Below are positions 24,354 through 32,599 of a DNA stretch of 64,000 bases, piece after piece. The DNA lies in NCBI GenBank assembly GCA_947630785.1, contig CANRIW010000005.1:1-64000 (forward strand), read 5' to 3'. Position numbers and translations under genes: made by a program. The notes beneath the pieces are model-generated. The model was not told the DNA's origin. It did no database searches and saw nothing but the letters and a program-made list of their open reading frames with translations. The stretch comes from an uncultured Oscillospiraceae bacterium (GTDB taxonomy: Bacteria > Bacillota > Clostridia > Oscillospirales > Oscillospiraceae). Each line of letters begins with the position of its first letter. Within the stretch, counting starts at the first letter, position 1.

Positions 24354-25508
24354 TCAGTTCAGGTTGGATTTGAAATTGCCCAGCACCCGGAAGTCCCCGG
24401 TGGTCTGGGCCAGCTCCAGCAGGGCGTCGGCGGCCTCGGGGTCGTCCAGCGCGCCGGTGAACTCCAGGAAGAACATGTACTCCCAGTTCCGCTCGGGCAG
24501 GGGCCGGGACTCCAGCTTCACCATGTTCAGCCCGTGGACGGCGAAGGTGGACAGGATCTCGTGCAGCGACCCGGCCTCGTGGGGGATGACGAACACGGTG
24601 CTGATCTTGTCCGCGCCGGGGCGCAGCTCCATCCGGGGGGACACCACCACGAAGCGGGTGGTGTTCTGGGTGTTGTGGTTGATGGCGTGGGCCAAAATCT
24701 CCAGCCCGTAGATGGCGGCGGCCCGCTCCGAGCAGATGGCCGCTTTGGTGAGGTCGCCGCTGGAGGCCACCATCTGGGCGGAGCCGGCGGTGTCCGCCTG
24801 GGGGACCTGCTTCCAGTCCGGGTGGGCGTTCAGATACCGCTCGCACTGGAACAGCCCCTGCTCGTGGGAGTAGACGTGGGTGATGCCATCCAATGTGGCC
24901 CCGGGGAGGGCCATCAGGCAGTGCTCCACCTTCACGGTGGTCTCCCCCACGATGAAGCACTCGTACTGGGTCATCAGGTCGTAGATCTGCCGGATGGCTC
25001 CGGTGGAGGAGTTCTCGATGGGCAGCACGGCGTAGTCGGCCCGGCCCTCCTTCACGGCGGCGAAGCAGTCCTCGAACTGCTCCAGGCCGGCGGCGTCCAC
25101 TCCCTCGCCGAAGAAGTTGACGGCGGCCTGCTCGCTGTACGCGCCGGGGACCCCCTGGTAGACCACTCTGGGGTTCTCGATGGGCCGGCGGACCCGGATG
25201 CGGGCCTCTCCGTACCGGGCCAGGCCGGGGTTGGAGTCCTCCGCCCCCATCAGGTCCCGCTGCTGCCGGCGGGACAGGGACAGGATGGTCTGGAACAGGG
25301 TGACGGCGGCGGGGCGCAGGGCGGGCCCCGCCAGGTCCCCCTTGTTCCGGAGCACCTGCCGCTCCCGGTCCTCATCCAGTACAGGCAGCCCGTGGGCCCG
25401 TTTGTATTCGCCTACCTGCCGGGTGACCTCCATCCGGCGGCGGAACAGCTCGATCAGCTCTCTGTCGATGGCGTCGATCTGGTCACGATAGCCATGCAAT
25501 TCATCCAT
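24354..25508 (-). CDS. pheA: Bifunctional chorismate mutase/prephenate dehydratase (P-protein)
   Basis: This enzyme turns chorismate into prephenate and then phenylpyruvate. The 384-residue protein has an AroQ-type chorismate mutase helix bundle at residues 1-90 (IDAIDRELIELFRRRMEV). A prephenate dehydratase domain follows with PIENSSTGAI and the TRFVVVS catalytic stretch. A C-terminal ACT domain carries the phenylalanine-binding motif LVKLESRP-like sequence (MVKLESRP). Feedback inhibition by Phe is therefore likely. Its ATG shares one base with the stop of the carbonic anhydrase gene (TGATG). Confidence 0.96.
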   Translation of the reverse strand: MDELHGYRDQIDAIDRELIELFRRRMEVTRQVGEYKRAHGLPVLDEDRERQVLRNKGDLAGPALRPAAVTLFQTILSLSRRQQRDLMGAEDSNPGLARYGEARIRVRRPIENPRVVYQGVPGAYSEQAAVNFFGEGVDAAGLEQFEDCFAAVKEGRADYAVLPIENSSTGAIRQIYDLMTQYECFIVGETTVKVEHCLMALPGATLDGITHVYSHEQGLFQCERYLNAHPDWKQVPQADTAGSAQMVASSGDLTKAAICSERAAAIYGLEILAHAINHNTQNTTRFVVVSPRMELRPGADKISTVFVIPHEAGSLHEILSTFAVHGLNMVKLESRPLPERNWEYMFFLEFTGALDDPEAADALLELAQTTGDFRVLGNFKSNLN

Positions 25509-25990
25509 CAGCGATACAGCTCCTTCTCCCGGAGGTAATTTTGCGCGGCAAACTCCACCTGCTCCAATTCTTCCTCATTCAGGGGCCGGCGGACGGTGGC
25601 GGGATTGCCCATGATGAGGGACCCGGCGGGGGCGTTCATCTTCCCGGTGACCAGGGAGCCTGCCCCGATGAGGCAGCGGTCCCCGATGACCGCCCCGTTG
25701 AGGAGGATGGAACCCATCCCCACCAGCACGTGGGAGCCCAGCGTGCAGCCGTGGAGGATGGCCCCGTGGCCCACGGTGACGAAGTCCCCCGCCGTCAGGG
25801 GGAAGCCGGGGCTCACATGGACCACGGCGTTGTCCTGGATGTTGCACCCCTCCCCGAAGGCGATGGAGTTGGTGTCTCCACGGATGACGGCGTTGAACCA
25901 CACGGAGCAGTCCCTGCCGAAGGTCACATCCCCGGTGACCGCCGCGCCGGGGAGGATGACCACATTTTCATCGGTTCTGCGCAGTTCCAT
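25508..25990 (-). CDS. Gamma-carbonic anhydrase family protein
   Basis: This 160-residue left-handed beta-helix protein has hexapeptide repeats such as NIQDNAVVH, FVTVGHGAILHGC and VLVGMGSILLNGAVIGDRCLIGAGSLV. The His residues of VVHVS and GHGAILHGC fit the metal ligands of gamma-class carbonic anhydrases. Many family members have no shown activity. It is embedded in the chorismate operon between aroC and pheA, with start and stop joined tightly to both. It may supply or remove bicarbonate/CO2, but its role there is unknown. Confidence 0.88.
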   Translation of the reverse strand: MELRRTDENVVILPGAAVTGDVTFGRDCSVWFNAVIRGDTNSIAFGEGCNIQDNAVVHVSPGFPLTAGDFVTVGHGAILHGCTLGSHVLVGMGSILLNGAVIGDRCLIGAGSLVTGKMNAPAGSLIMGNPATVRRPLNEEELEQVEFAAQNYLREKELYR

Positions 25991-26000
25991 AACGAACACC

Positions 26001-27047
26001 TCAGATTCCAAGCAATTCGCAGGCGGCCAGGGCGGCGGCGGCCTCGATGACCGGCACGGCCCGGTGGACCACACAGGGGTCGTGGCGGCCCTGGAGTTCC
26101 AGCATGGCGTTGGCGTTTCTGGCCATATCCACGGTGAACTGGGGCCGGGCGATGGACGGGGTGGGGCGCATGGTGACCTCGAAGACCACCGGCATCCCAT
26201 TGGTGATGCCGCCGTTGATTCCCCCGGCGCAGTTCTGCTCGGCCTTCACCGAGCCGTCATCGTCCACATAGAGGGGGTCGTTGGCCTCGGACCCCCGCAT
26301 GAGGGAGAAGGCCGTCCCGGCCCCAAAGCCCACCGCCTTCACGGCGGGGACGGCAAACAGATACTGCGAAAAAATGCCCTCGGCGTTCTGGCCGAAGTCG
26401 GGCCCGCCCAGACCGGCGGGCAGGCCGAACACCCCGCATTCGATGGCTCCGCCCACGCTGTCCAGGTCGCCCTTGGCCTCTAAAATGGCCTCCCGCATCC
26501 GCTCTCCCGCCTCATCGTTCAGCACGGGGAAGTCCTTCCGCTGGGCGGCCAGCAGGGCGTCCGGGTCCTCCAGCGGGTCGTCGGTGATCCCGTACACAGA
26601 GCTGATATGGGCGGCCACGGCGACGCCCTTCCGGGCCAGGAGCTGCTTGGCCACGGCTCCCGCGAACACCAGGGGCGCGGTGAGCCGCCCGGAGAAGTGG
26701 CCGCCGCCCCGGTAGTCGTTGAAACCGCCGTAGCGGACGCGGGCGGCGTAGTCGGCGTGGCCGGGTCGGGCCAGGTCCTTTGTGCGCTCGTAGTCCCCGG
26801 AACGGGTGTCGGTGTTCTCAATGACCGCGCACAGGGGCGCGCCGGTGGTCCTGCCCTGAAACACGCCGGAGAGGATGTGGGGCTCGTCCCCCTCCTTCCG
26901 GGCGGTGGAGAGGGCGTTCTTGCCCGGGGCACGGCGGGCCAGGTCGAACCGGACGGCGTCCATATCCAGCTCCAGGCCGGCGGGAACTCCCTCCAGCACC
27001 ACGCCGATGGCGGGGCCGTGGGACTCGCCGAAAATGGTGTATTTCAT
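26001..27047 (-). CDS. aroC: Chorismate synthase
   Basis: This FMN-dependent enzyme converts EPSP to chorismate, the last common step. The 348-residue protein has FGESHGPAIGVVLEG at the start, RPGHADYAARVRYGG, the flavin region DYRGGGHFSGRLTAPLVFAG and MRPTPSI. The FSGR form of the flavin loop differs from the more common SSARET. ATG at 27047 follows GGAGGAAAAACC and overlaps the upstream hypothetical gene by 4 nt. Confidence 0.95.
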   Translation of the reverse strand: MKYTIFGESHGPAIGVVLEGVPAGLELDMDAVRFDLARRAPGKNALSTARKEGDEPHILSGVFQGRTTGAPLCAVIENTDTRSGDYERTKDLARPGHADYAARVRYGGFNDYRGGGHFSGRLTAPLVFAGAVAKQLLARKGVAVAAHISSVYGITDDPLEDPDALLAAQRKDFPVLNDEAGERMREAILEAKGDLDSVGGAIECGVFGLPAGLGGPDFGQNAEGIFSQYLFAVPAVKAVGFGAGTAFSLMRGSEANDPLYVDDDGSVKAEQNCAGGINGGITNGMPVVFEVTMRPTPSIARPQFTVDMARNANAMLELQGRHDPCVVHRAVPVIEAAAALAACELLGI

Positions 27048-27511
27048 GGTTTTTCCTCCGTTTGATCCGTATACCAGCGCCATTGGAGGCTCTGGGCGGC
27101 GATATAGCTGTACCCGCCCTCCTCCAGGAGGCCCTGCGCCGGAAGGCTTTTCGGGTCAAAATTCTCCCCGTCGGCCCAGACGACAATGGGGTCGTCCTGG
27201 CCGGGAACCAGGTCGGTGCGGATAGCCAGATAGCAGTCAAAGATGTCGCAGAAGTACCGCTCCTGCCAGCCCACGATATGGAAGGCCCGGACACCGGTGA
27301 ACTGGAGCTCCAGCGGCTTCGCCCACTGGCTGTGGAACACCAGCCGCAGTTGGTAGTCCTCCGGTCCGCCCCGGCCCATGGCGCTCGCTTCGTCCACAAA
27401 GCATCCTGCCTGATAGTCCGCTTGGACCAGGCAACTGTCGTGGAACCCGCCGAAGGCGGTCAGCAGGGCGTCGATGTCTCCCTGATTTTGCACGCTGTGC
27501 CACGGCTCCAT
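27044..27511 (-). CDS. Hypothetical protein in the aro operon
   Basis: I do not recognise this 155-residue acidic protein. It has alternating strand-like and short helical stretches (FGGFHDSCLVQADY, LELQFTGVRAFHIVGWQERYFCDIFDCYLAI, VVWADGENFD) and no signal or membrane segment. It sits between aroA and aroC with a 4-nt overlap into aroC, so it is translated with the pathway genes. The fold may resemble small stand-alone beta-rich proteins often found near toxin-immunity loci, but I have no firm match. Confidence 0.6.
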   Translation of the reverse strand: MEPWHSVQNQGDIDALLTAFGGFHDSCLVQADYQAGCFVDEASAMGRGGPEDYQLRLVFHSQWAKPLELQFTGVRAFHIVGWQERYFCDIFDCYLAIRTDLVPGQDDPIVVWADGENFDPKSLPAQGLLEEGGYSYIAAQSLQWRWYTDQTEEKP

Positions 27512-27515
27512 AGGC

Positions 27516-28685
27516 TTACTCCTTTACTATCCGACCGCCCAGTTTTTCATAGTCCTCCCAAAAGTTTGGGTAGGACTTGGCTACGCACTCCGCGCCTGTC
27601 AGGGTGACGGGCTTGACGCACCTTGTGGCGGCGATGGCGGCCATCATGGCGATGCGGTGGTCGTTGTGGCTGTCCACGGTGACGCCGCCGGTCAGAGCGG
27701 GCTTTCCCACGATGGTAAGGCTGTCCGGGTGCTCCTCCACCCCGGCCCCCAGGGCGGTGAGCACCTCTGTCACGGCGGAGAGGCGGTCGCTCTCCTTCAT
27801 GCGGAGGCGGGCCGCGTTGACGATCCGCGCGGTCCCCTCCCGCACGGCGGCCATGGCCGCCAGGGGGGGCACCAGGTCGGGGCACTGGGACACGTCCAGC
27901 TCCACGTCCCCCGGCCTCGACAGCAGCTCGGACTGGGCGGCCACCACCTTGTCGCCCTGGGTGGAGCGGAGGTCCAGGCCCACGGCCTTGACCGGATTGC
28001 CCAGGACGTAGGCGGCGTACCAGAAGCCCGCCTGGGACCAGTCGGCCTCGATGATGAAGTCCCGGGGGCGAAATCTCTGGCTGCCGGGGACGCGGAACCG
28101 CCGGTAACCGTCGTTATCCACTGCCACGCCGAACTGATCCAGCACGTCCAGGGTCATATCCACATAGCCCCGGCTCTCCAACGGGGTGGTGAGGACGATC
28201 TCGCTGTCTCCATCCAGCAGAGGCAGGGCGTACAGCAGCCCGGTGACGAACTGGGAGGACACGTCCCCCCGCAGCCGGTACTCCCCGGCGGGGAGAGCCC
28301 CCCGGACGGTCAGAACGCCGTCCTCTTGCTCATAAGAGACGCCTTTTTCCTCGAAAATCTCGAAATAGGGCCCCTGGGGCCGCTCCATCAGCCGCCCGTG
28401 GCCGGTGAACCGGGCCCCGCCCCGGAGAGCCAGAGCCACGGGGATCAGGAACCGCAGGGTGGAGCCGCTCTCCCCGCAGTCCAGCAGGGGCAGGCCGTCC
28501 CCACCGTCCAGCAGGGCGGCCACGCAGCCCTGGGTGGCCTCGATGTCCTGAGAGGGGGACAGGTTGGTCAGGATGCCCTCCCCGCCCGACAGGGCCAGAG
28601 CCAGCACCGCCCGGTGGGCTTGGGACTTGGAGGCCGGGGGCGTGACCGTTCCCGTCAGCTTTGCGGGCGTGATGGTGATATCCAT
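27516..28685 (-). CDS. aroA: 3-phosphoshikimate 1-carboxyvinyltransferase (EPSP synthase)
   Basis: This enzyme transfers the enolpyruvyl group of PEP to shikimate 3-phosphate. The 389-residue protein has PPASKSQAHRAV near the N terminus, SGSTLRFLIPVAL, the Ser/Gln pair of VSSQFVTGLL and SHNDHRIAMM near the C terminus. The Lys and Arg residues contacting PEP are visible. The GSGSTLR-like sequence (ESGSTLRF) has Glu before Ser-Gly. ATG at 28685 is preferred to the TTG three codons upstream on spacing to AGGGGGA. Confidence 0.95.
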   Translation of the reverse strand: MDITITPAKLTGTVTPPASKSQAHRAVLALALSGGEGILTNLSPSQDIEATQGCVAALLDGGDGLPLLDCGESGSTLRFLIPVALALRGGARFTGHGRLMERPQGPYFEIFEEKGVSYEQEDGVLTVRGALPAGEYRLRGDVSSQFVTGLLYALPLLDGDSEIVLTTPLESRGYVDMTLDVLDQFGVAVDNDGYRRFRVPGSQRFRPRDFIIEADWSQAGFWYAAYVLGNPVKAVGLDLRSTQGDKVVAAQSELLSRPGDVELDVSQCPDLVPPLAAMAAVREGTARIVNAARLRMKESDRLSAVTEVLTALGAGVEEHPDSLTIVGKPALTGGVTVDSHNDHRIAMMAAIAATRCVKPVTLTGAECVAKSYPNFWEDYEKLGGRIVKE

Positions 28686-28690
28686 GGGTC

Positions 28691-29773
28691 TCAATTCCCC
28701 CTGTAGACGGCCTCCAGCGTGCGGAGGACCGCGTCTTTTTCCATCTTTACGGGCACGGCATGGCCCATTTTGTCCAGCAGAATGAGGCTGATCTGGCTGC
28801 CGGCGCTCTTTTTGTCCAGACCTACGGCCTCCACGATGGTATCCCAGTCACAGCCGATGCGGGTGGGCAGGCCCAGGGCGGCCACGGCGGCCTCGATTTT
28901 CACTGGAACATCGGCGGGGGTGACGCCCAGGGCTGCGCCCAGCTTCGCCGCCACGCACATGCCGGCGGCCACCGCCTCTCCGTGGCTCCATTCCACGTAA
29001 TTGCCCGCCTTCTCAAAGGCGTGGCCCACCGTGTGGCCGAAGTTCAAAATCATCCGCAGGCCGGTGTCCCGCTCGTCCTCCATGACCACCTGCCGCTTGA
29101 TGTCGCAGCAGGTGTAGAGGATGTGTTCGATATCGGCCATCAGCGCCTCCCGGCCGGGGCGGGCGGCCAGGAAGTGGAAGAAGTCCCCGTCCCAGATGCA
29201 GCCGTATTTCAGCACTTCCGCCATCCCCGCCATGAACACCGGCAGGGGGAGGGTGTCCAGCGCCTCCGGGTCCATGAGGACCAGACGGGGCTGCCAGAAG
29301 GCCCCGGCCAGATTCTTGCCGTGGTCCAAATCCACGGCCACCTTGCCGCCCACGGAGGAATCCACCTGGGCCAGCAGAGTGGTGGGGATCTGCACGAAAT
29401 CCACCCCCCGGAGGATGGTGGCGGCGGCGAAGCCCGCCAGGTCCCCCACCACGCCGCCGCCCAGGGCGACCATCCCGTCGGTGCGGGTGAGGCCGAAGTC
29501 CATCATCCGCTCCCACAGGGCGGAGAGCTGGGCGGCGCACTTGGTCTCCTCCCCGGCGGGGAGGACGGCGGCGGCGGTCTCGAACCCGGCGGCGTTCAGG
29601 CTGTCCTGAACCCGGTCCAGATACAGGGGGGCCACGTTGTCATCGGTGACCACGAACAGGCGGCGGGCCCTGGGGCAGACGGCGCGGACGTGCTCGCCGG
29701 CGGCGTCCAGCAGGCCCCGCTGGATGAGAATATCATATTCCCGGCCCGGCAGGGCCACGGTCAAGGTTTTCAT
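28691..29773 (-). CDS. aroB: 3-dehydroquinate synthase
   Basis: This NAD- and metal-dependent enzyme cyclises DAHP to 3-dehydroquinate. The 360-residue protein has GGGVVGDLAGFAAATILRG, QIPTTLLAQVDSSVGGK and the metal site ILNFGHTVGHAFE. It lies 4 nt after the second DAHP synthase and 5 nt before aroA, so it is in the same operon. Confidence 0.97.
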   Translation of the reverse strand: MKTLTVALPGREYDILIQRGLLDAAGEHVRAVCPRARRLFVVTDDNVAPLYLDRVQDSLNAAGFETAAAVLPAGEETKCAAQLSALWERMMDFGLTRTDGMVALGGGVVGDLAGFAAATILRGVDFVQIPTTLLAQVDSSVGGKVAVDLDHGKNLAGAFWQPRLVLMDPEALDTLPLPVFMAGMAEVLKYGCIWDGDFFHFLAARPGREALMADIEHILYTCCDIKRQVVMEDERDTGLRMILNFGHTVGHAFEKAGNYVEWSHGEAVAAGMCVAAKLGAALGVTPADVPVKIEAAVAALGLPTRIGCDWDTIVEAVGLDKKSAGSQISLILLDKMGHAVPVKMEKDAVLRTLEAVYRGN

Positions 29774-29777
29774 CGTC

Positions 29778-30797
29778 TCACACCAACGTCTTGCCCACCA
29801 GGGACACCAGCGGCTTGATCTTGTCCATCAGGTGCTGGAAGGACTCGGGGGTGAGGGACTGCTGCCCGTCGCACTTGGCGTGGGGCGGGTCGTTGTGGAC
29901 CTCCACCATGATGCCGTCCGCCCCCACGGCGGCGGCGGCCATGGCCAGGGGCTCCACCATCCAGTACATGCCGGCGGCGTGGGAGGGGTCCACGATGATG
30001 GGCAGGTGGCTCATGCGGCGGATGGCCGGGATGGCGGACAGGTCCAGGGTGTTCCGGGTGTAGGTCTCGAAGGTGCGGACCCCCCGCTCGCAGAGGATCA
30101 CGTTCTCATTGCCGGAGGCCATGATGTACTCCGCCGACATGATCCACTCCTCGTAGGTGTTGGACAATCCCCGCTTCAGCAGGATGGGCTTGGACATCTT
30201 GCCCACCTCTTTCAGCAGGTCGAAGTTCTGCATGTTCCGGGCGCCGATCTGGACCAGGTCCACCTCGTTCTCGAACAGCTCGCAGTATTTGGGGCTCATC
30301 AGCTCGGTGACGATGGGCAGGCCGGTGGCCGCCTTGGCCTCCAGCAGCAGGTCCAGGCCGGGGGCCCCCATGCCCTGGAAGGAGTAGGGGGAGGTGCGGG
30401 GCTTGAAGGCGCCGCCCCGGAGCATGGAGGCCCCGGAGGCCATCACGTCCCGGGCCACCCCCACGATCTGCTCCTCGCTCTCCACCGAGCAGGGCCCGGC
30501 GATGACGGCGAAGGTGCCGCCCCCCACCTTGACGCCGTTGACATCCACCACGGTGTCCTCCGGGTGGAACTTGCGGTTGGCCTTTTTATAGGGCTCCTGC
30601 ACCCGCATGACCCGCTCCACATCTTCGTTCATGGACAGCTTGTCCATGTCGATGTGGGTGGTGTCGCCCACCAGACCCAGGATGGAGCAGTCCACGCCGT
30701 TGGTGATGCCCACCTTGACCCCGTGGTCCTTTTCCAGACGGGCCACCAGGGCCCTGATCTTCGCCTGGCTGGTGCCGGGCTTCATGACGATTACCAT
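29778..30797 (-). CDS. aroF: DAHP synthase, copy 2
   Basis: This 339-residue type I-beta DAHP synthase has the same domain order as the copy at 2082-3098: an N-terminal ferredoxin-like domain (1-72), then GPCSVES, GGAFKPRTSPYSFQG and DPSHAAG. The two differ most in the regulatory domain. This copy heads the chorismate/Phe operon directly behind a promoter with a leader of about 30 nt and no leader peptide. It is therefore probably the general or Phe-controlled isoenzyme. Confidence 0.95.
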   Translation of the reverse strand: MVIVMKPGTSQAKIRALVARLEKDHGVKVGITNGVDCSILGLVGDTTHIDMDKLSMNEDVERVMRVQEPYKKANRKFHPEDTVVDVNGVKVGGGTFAVIAGPCSVESEEQIVGVARDVMASGASMLRGGAFKPRTSPYSFQGMGAPGLDLLLEAKAATGLPIVTELMSPKYCELFENEVDLVQIGARNMQNFDLLKEVGKMSKPILLKRGLSNTYEEWIMSAEYIMASGNENVILCERGVRTFETYTRNTLDLSAIPAIRRMSHLPIIVDPSHAAGMYWMVEPLAMAAAAVGADGIMVEVHNDPPHAKCDGQQSLTPESFQHLMDKIKPLVSLVGKTLV

Positions 30798-30834
30798 AGT
30801 AAAACATCCCTTCCAGATGGATTTTGCCGGTCAC

Positions 30835-30863
30835 AGCATATAGCGGACGGCGGAAAAATGCAA
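30835..30863 (-). promoter_or_regulatory. Promoter of the chorismate operon
   Basis: TTGCAT (30863-30858), 17 nt, TATGCT (30840-30835) on the minus strand. The leader is short and shows no leader peptide or terminator, in contrast to the aroF-tyrA unit. Confidence 0.7.
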
Positions 30864-30875
30864 GTCTTTTTTGCT

Positions 30876-31286
30876 TTAACAGAGAGAAGCGGGGCCAAAA
30901 CCGTGGGGCATCAGCTCCCGGAGGGTGACTTTTACGAAATCCCGGTCCCGGTTGGCGCACAGCACGGTCATATCCGGGTCGAACTCGTACAGCATCTGCC
31001 GGCAGGCACCGCAGGGCCAGCAGTAGTCCTCGCTCATCCCGGCAATGGCGATCCGCGCCGGGTCCCGATGGCCCTCGCTCACCGCCTTCAGCAGGGCGCA
31101 CCGCTCGGCGCAGATGGTGGAGCCGTAGGCGGCGTTCTCCACATTGCAGCCGGTGAACACCGCGCCGTCCGCCGTCTCCAGGGCGGCGCCAACAGGGAAT
31201 TTGGAATAGGGGACGTAGGCGCGGTCCAGCATGGTGAAGGCCAGATCGACGAGCTCGCGGTCGGTCATGGAGAGGGCCCCTTTCAT
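30876..31286 (-). CDS. cdd: Cytidine deaminase
   Basis: This enzyme deaminates cytidine and deoxycytidine in pyrimidine salvage. The 136-residue tetrameric-type enzyme has FPVGAALE, the zinc/active-site motif CAERCALLKA and PCGACRQML. The start ATG at 31286 has GGAGG 7 nt upstream. A second in-frame ATG six codons later also has AAGGGG. An extended -10 (TGCTATCAT) lies just before the gene. It sits between rplL and the aro operon. Confidence 0.93.
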   Translation of the reverse strand: MKGALSMTDRELVDLAFTMLDRAYVPYSKFPVGAALETADGAVFTGCNVENAAYGSTICAERCALLKAVSEGHRDPARIAIAGMSEDYCWPCGACRQMLYEFDPDMTVLCANRDRDFVKVTLRELMPHGFGPASLC

Positions 31287-31387
31287 TTGGTTTCCTCCAT
31301 GATAGCACACTTTGCGGCGAAAGGGAAGGGCGGTTTGACAGAGACGGGGAGCTTTCGGATTTTGGCGGAAAAAGAAAGAGAGCATAA

Positions 31388-31420
31388 GAAGGGCCCGCGG
31401 ATCTGCTCCACGGGCCCTTC
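31388..31420 (-). terminator. Terminator after rplL
   Basis: GGGCCCGTGGA pairs with TCCGCGGGCCC across a 6-nt loop on the minus strand. TTCTTATG follows, a weak U tract. It marks the end of the rplKAJL unit. Confidence 0.7.
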
Positions 31421-31442
31421 CTCTGTACCTGTAAAAGAGGGA

Positions 31443-31820
31443 TTACTTCAGCTCCACCTTGGCGCCGGCCTCTTCCAGCTTCTTCTTCAGCTCCTCGGCC
31501 TCGTCCTTGCCCACGGCCTCCTTCAGGGTCTTGGGAGCGCCTTCGACAGTGGCCTTGGCCTCGGCCAGGCCCTGGCCGGTGATCTCGCGGACGACCTTGA
31601 TGACCTTGATCTTGGTGGCGGCGTCGAAGCTGGCCAGGACCACGTCGAACTCGGTCTTCTCCTCCTCGGCAGGAGCGGCGGCGGCGCCGGCGGCGGGGGC
31701 GGCCATAGCGGCGGCGGACACGCCGAACTCCTCCTCCAGGGCCTTGACGAGCTCATTGAGCTCCAGAACGGTGAGGCTCTTGTATTCCTCGACCAGAGCG
31801 TTGATCTTTTCGCTAGCCAT
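31443..31820 (-). CDS. rplL: 50S ribosomal protein bL12
   Basis: This 125-residue stalk protein has an N-terminal dimerisation helix pair ([30 protein letters not shown], seen at 5-34) and an Ala-rich hinge at about 38-52. The C-terminal domain contains [33 protein letters not shown], which recruits translation factors. It follows rplJ and is under the L10 leader. The next gene is cdd, not rpoB. Confidence 0.97.
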   Translation of the reverse strand: MASEKINALVEEYKSLTVLELNELVKALEEEFGVSAAAMAAPAAGAAAAPAEEEKTEFDVVLASFDAATKIKVIKVVREITGQGLAEAKATVEGAPKTLKEAVGKDEAEELKKKLEEAGAKVELK

Positions 31821-31865
31821 AATGATGTTACCTCCTAATAGATTATGTTTGTTGATGTGTGCCGC

Positions 31866-32408
31866 TTACTCGGCGGCGGAAGCTTCCTCGGCAGGGGCAT
31901 CGGCGGAGCCGCCGCCCTGCTTCTCGGCGATGGCCGCGGTGACGGCGGCCAGACTGGTGATGGGCATGAGCAGCATACCCAGGACCTGAGCCAGCAGAGC
32001 GTCCTTGGAGGGCAGCTCGGACAGAGCCAGCACGTCGTCCAGGGGCAGGACCTTGCCGTCCATGAAGCCGGCCTTGATGTTGAACCGGTCGCCCATCTGC
32101 TTGGCGTACTTGTTGACGATGCGCATGGGGGCGATGGGATCTCCCTTGGAGATGGCCAGAGAAGTGCTGCCGTTCAGCACGCCGTCCAGCTCGGCCATAT
32201 CCAGGCTGTCCAGGGCCCGGCGGAGCAGGGTGTTCTTCACCACGGAGTACTGCACGCCGGCCTCCCGCAGCTCCTTGCGGAGGGCGGTGTCCTCGGCCAC
32301 GGTGATGCCCCGGTAGTCCACCACCACACCGGAAGAGGCGGCCTTCAAATCGTCGGTCAGGGCGGCCACGACGGCCTGCTTCTCACTGAGAACCTTTGCG
32401 TTAGGCAT
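31866..32408 (-). CDS. rplJ: 50S ribosomal protein uL10
   Basis: This 180-residue stalk base protein has VLSEKQAVVAALTDDLKAASSGVVVDYRGITV at its start and LRRAL and KGDPIAP elements. The helical C terminus binds L7/L12 dimers. It is preceded by a canonical L10-leader RNA, so L10(L12)4 probably represses its own synthesis. The C-terminal tail is rich in Ala, Glu and Gly (GGGSADAPAEEASAAE). Confidence 0.96.
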   Translation of the reverse strand: MPNAKVLSEKQAVVAALTDDLKAASSGVVVDYRGITVAEDTALRKELREAGVQYSVVKNTLLRRALDSLDMAELDGVLNGSTSLAISKGDPIAPMRIVNKYAKQMGDRFNIKAGFMDGKVLPLDDVLALSELPSKDALLAQVLGMLLMPITSLAAVTAAIAEKQGGGSADAPAEEASAAE

Positions 32409-32427
32409 TGTTTGGATTCACCTCCGG

Positions 32428-32535
32428 AAAAATAAAGTGCCGCGTCTCAGAAAAGAGCGCGGCACGACAAACGCGTCATATACCGCGATCTCGGCAGGAT
32501 TTACGCATCAAATGCACCTGCTGTCTTTGAACGCA
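32428..32535 (-). ncRNA. L10 (rplJL) leader RNA with terminator
   Basis: The minus-strand leader contains the L10-binding core AGACAGCAGGTG, then a GCAT/ATGC hairpin and CCTGCCGAG, as in other Bacillota L10 leaders. Downstream, GTGCCGCG (32465-32458) pairs with CGCGGCAC (32444-32437) and TTTATTTTT follows, forming an intrinsic terminator. The two elements suggest attenuation when L10/L12 is in excess. Confidence 0.9.
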
Positions 32536-32541
32536 AGTGGG

Positions 32542-32585
32542 ATTATATCAGCCTCCGGGGAGATTGTCAACCCCTCCCCGGAGGC
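32542..32585 (-). promoter_or_regulatory. Promoter of rplJL inside a perfect inverted repeat
   Basis: A perfect consensus promoter, TTGACA (32570-32565), 17 nt, TATAAT (32547-32542), lies on the minus strand. GCCTCCGGGGAG and CTCCCCGGAGGC (32585-32574 and 32562-32551) form a 12-bp inverted repeat whose loop contains the -35. It could also act as a rplA transcript-end hairpin, although a U tract is missing. Confidence 0.85.
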
Positions 32586-32599
32586 AAATATACGGTTTT

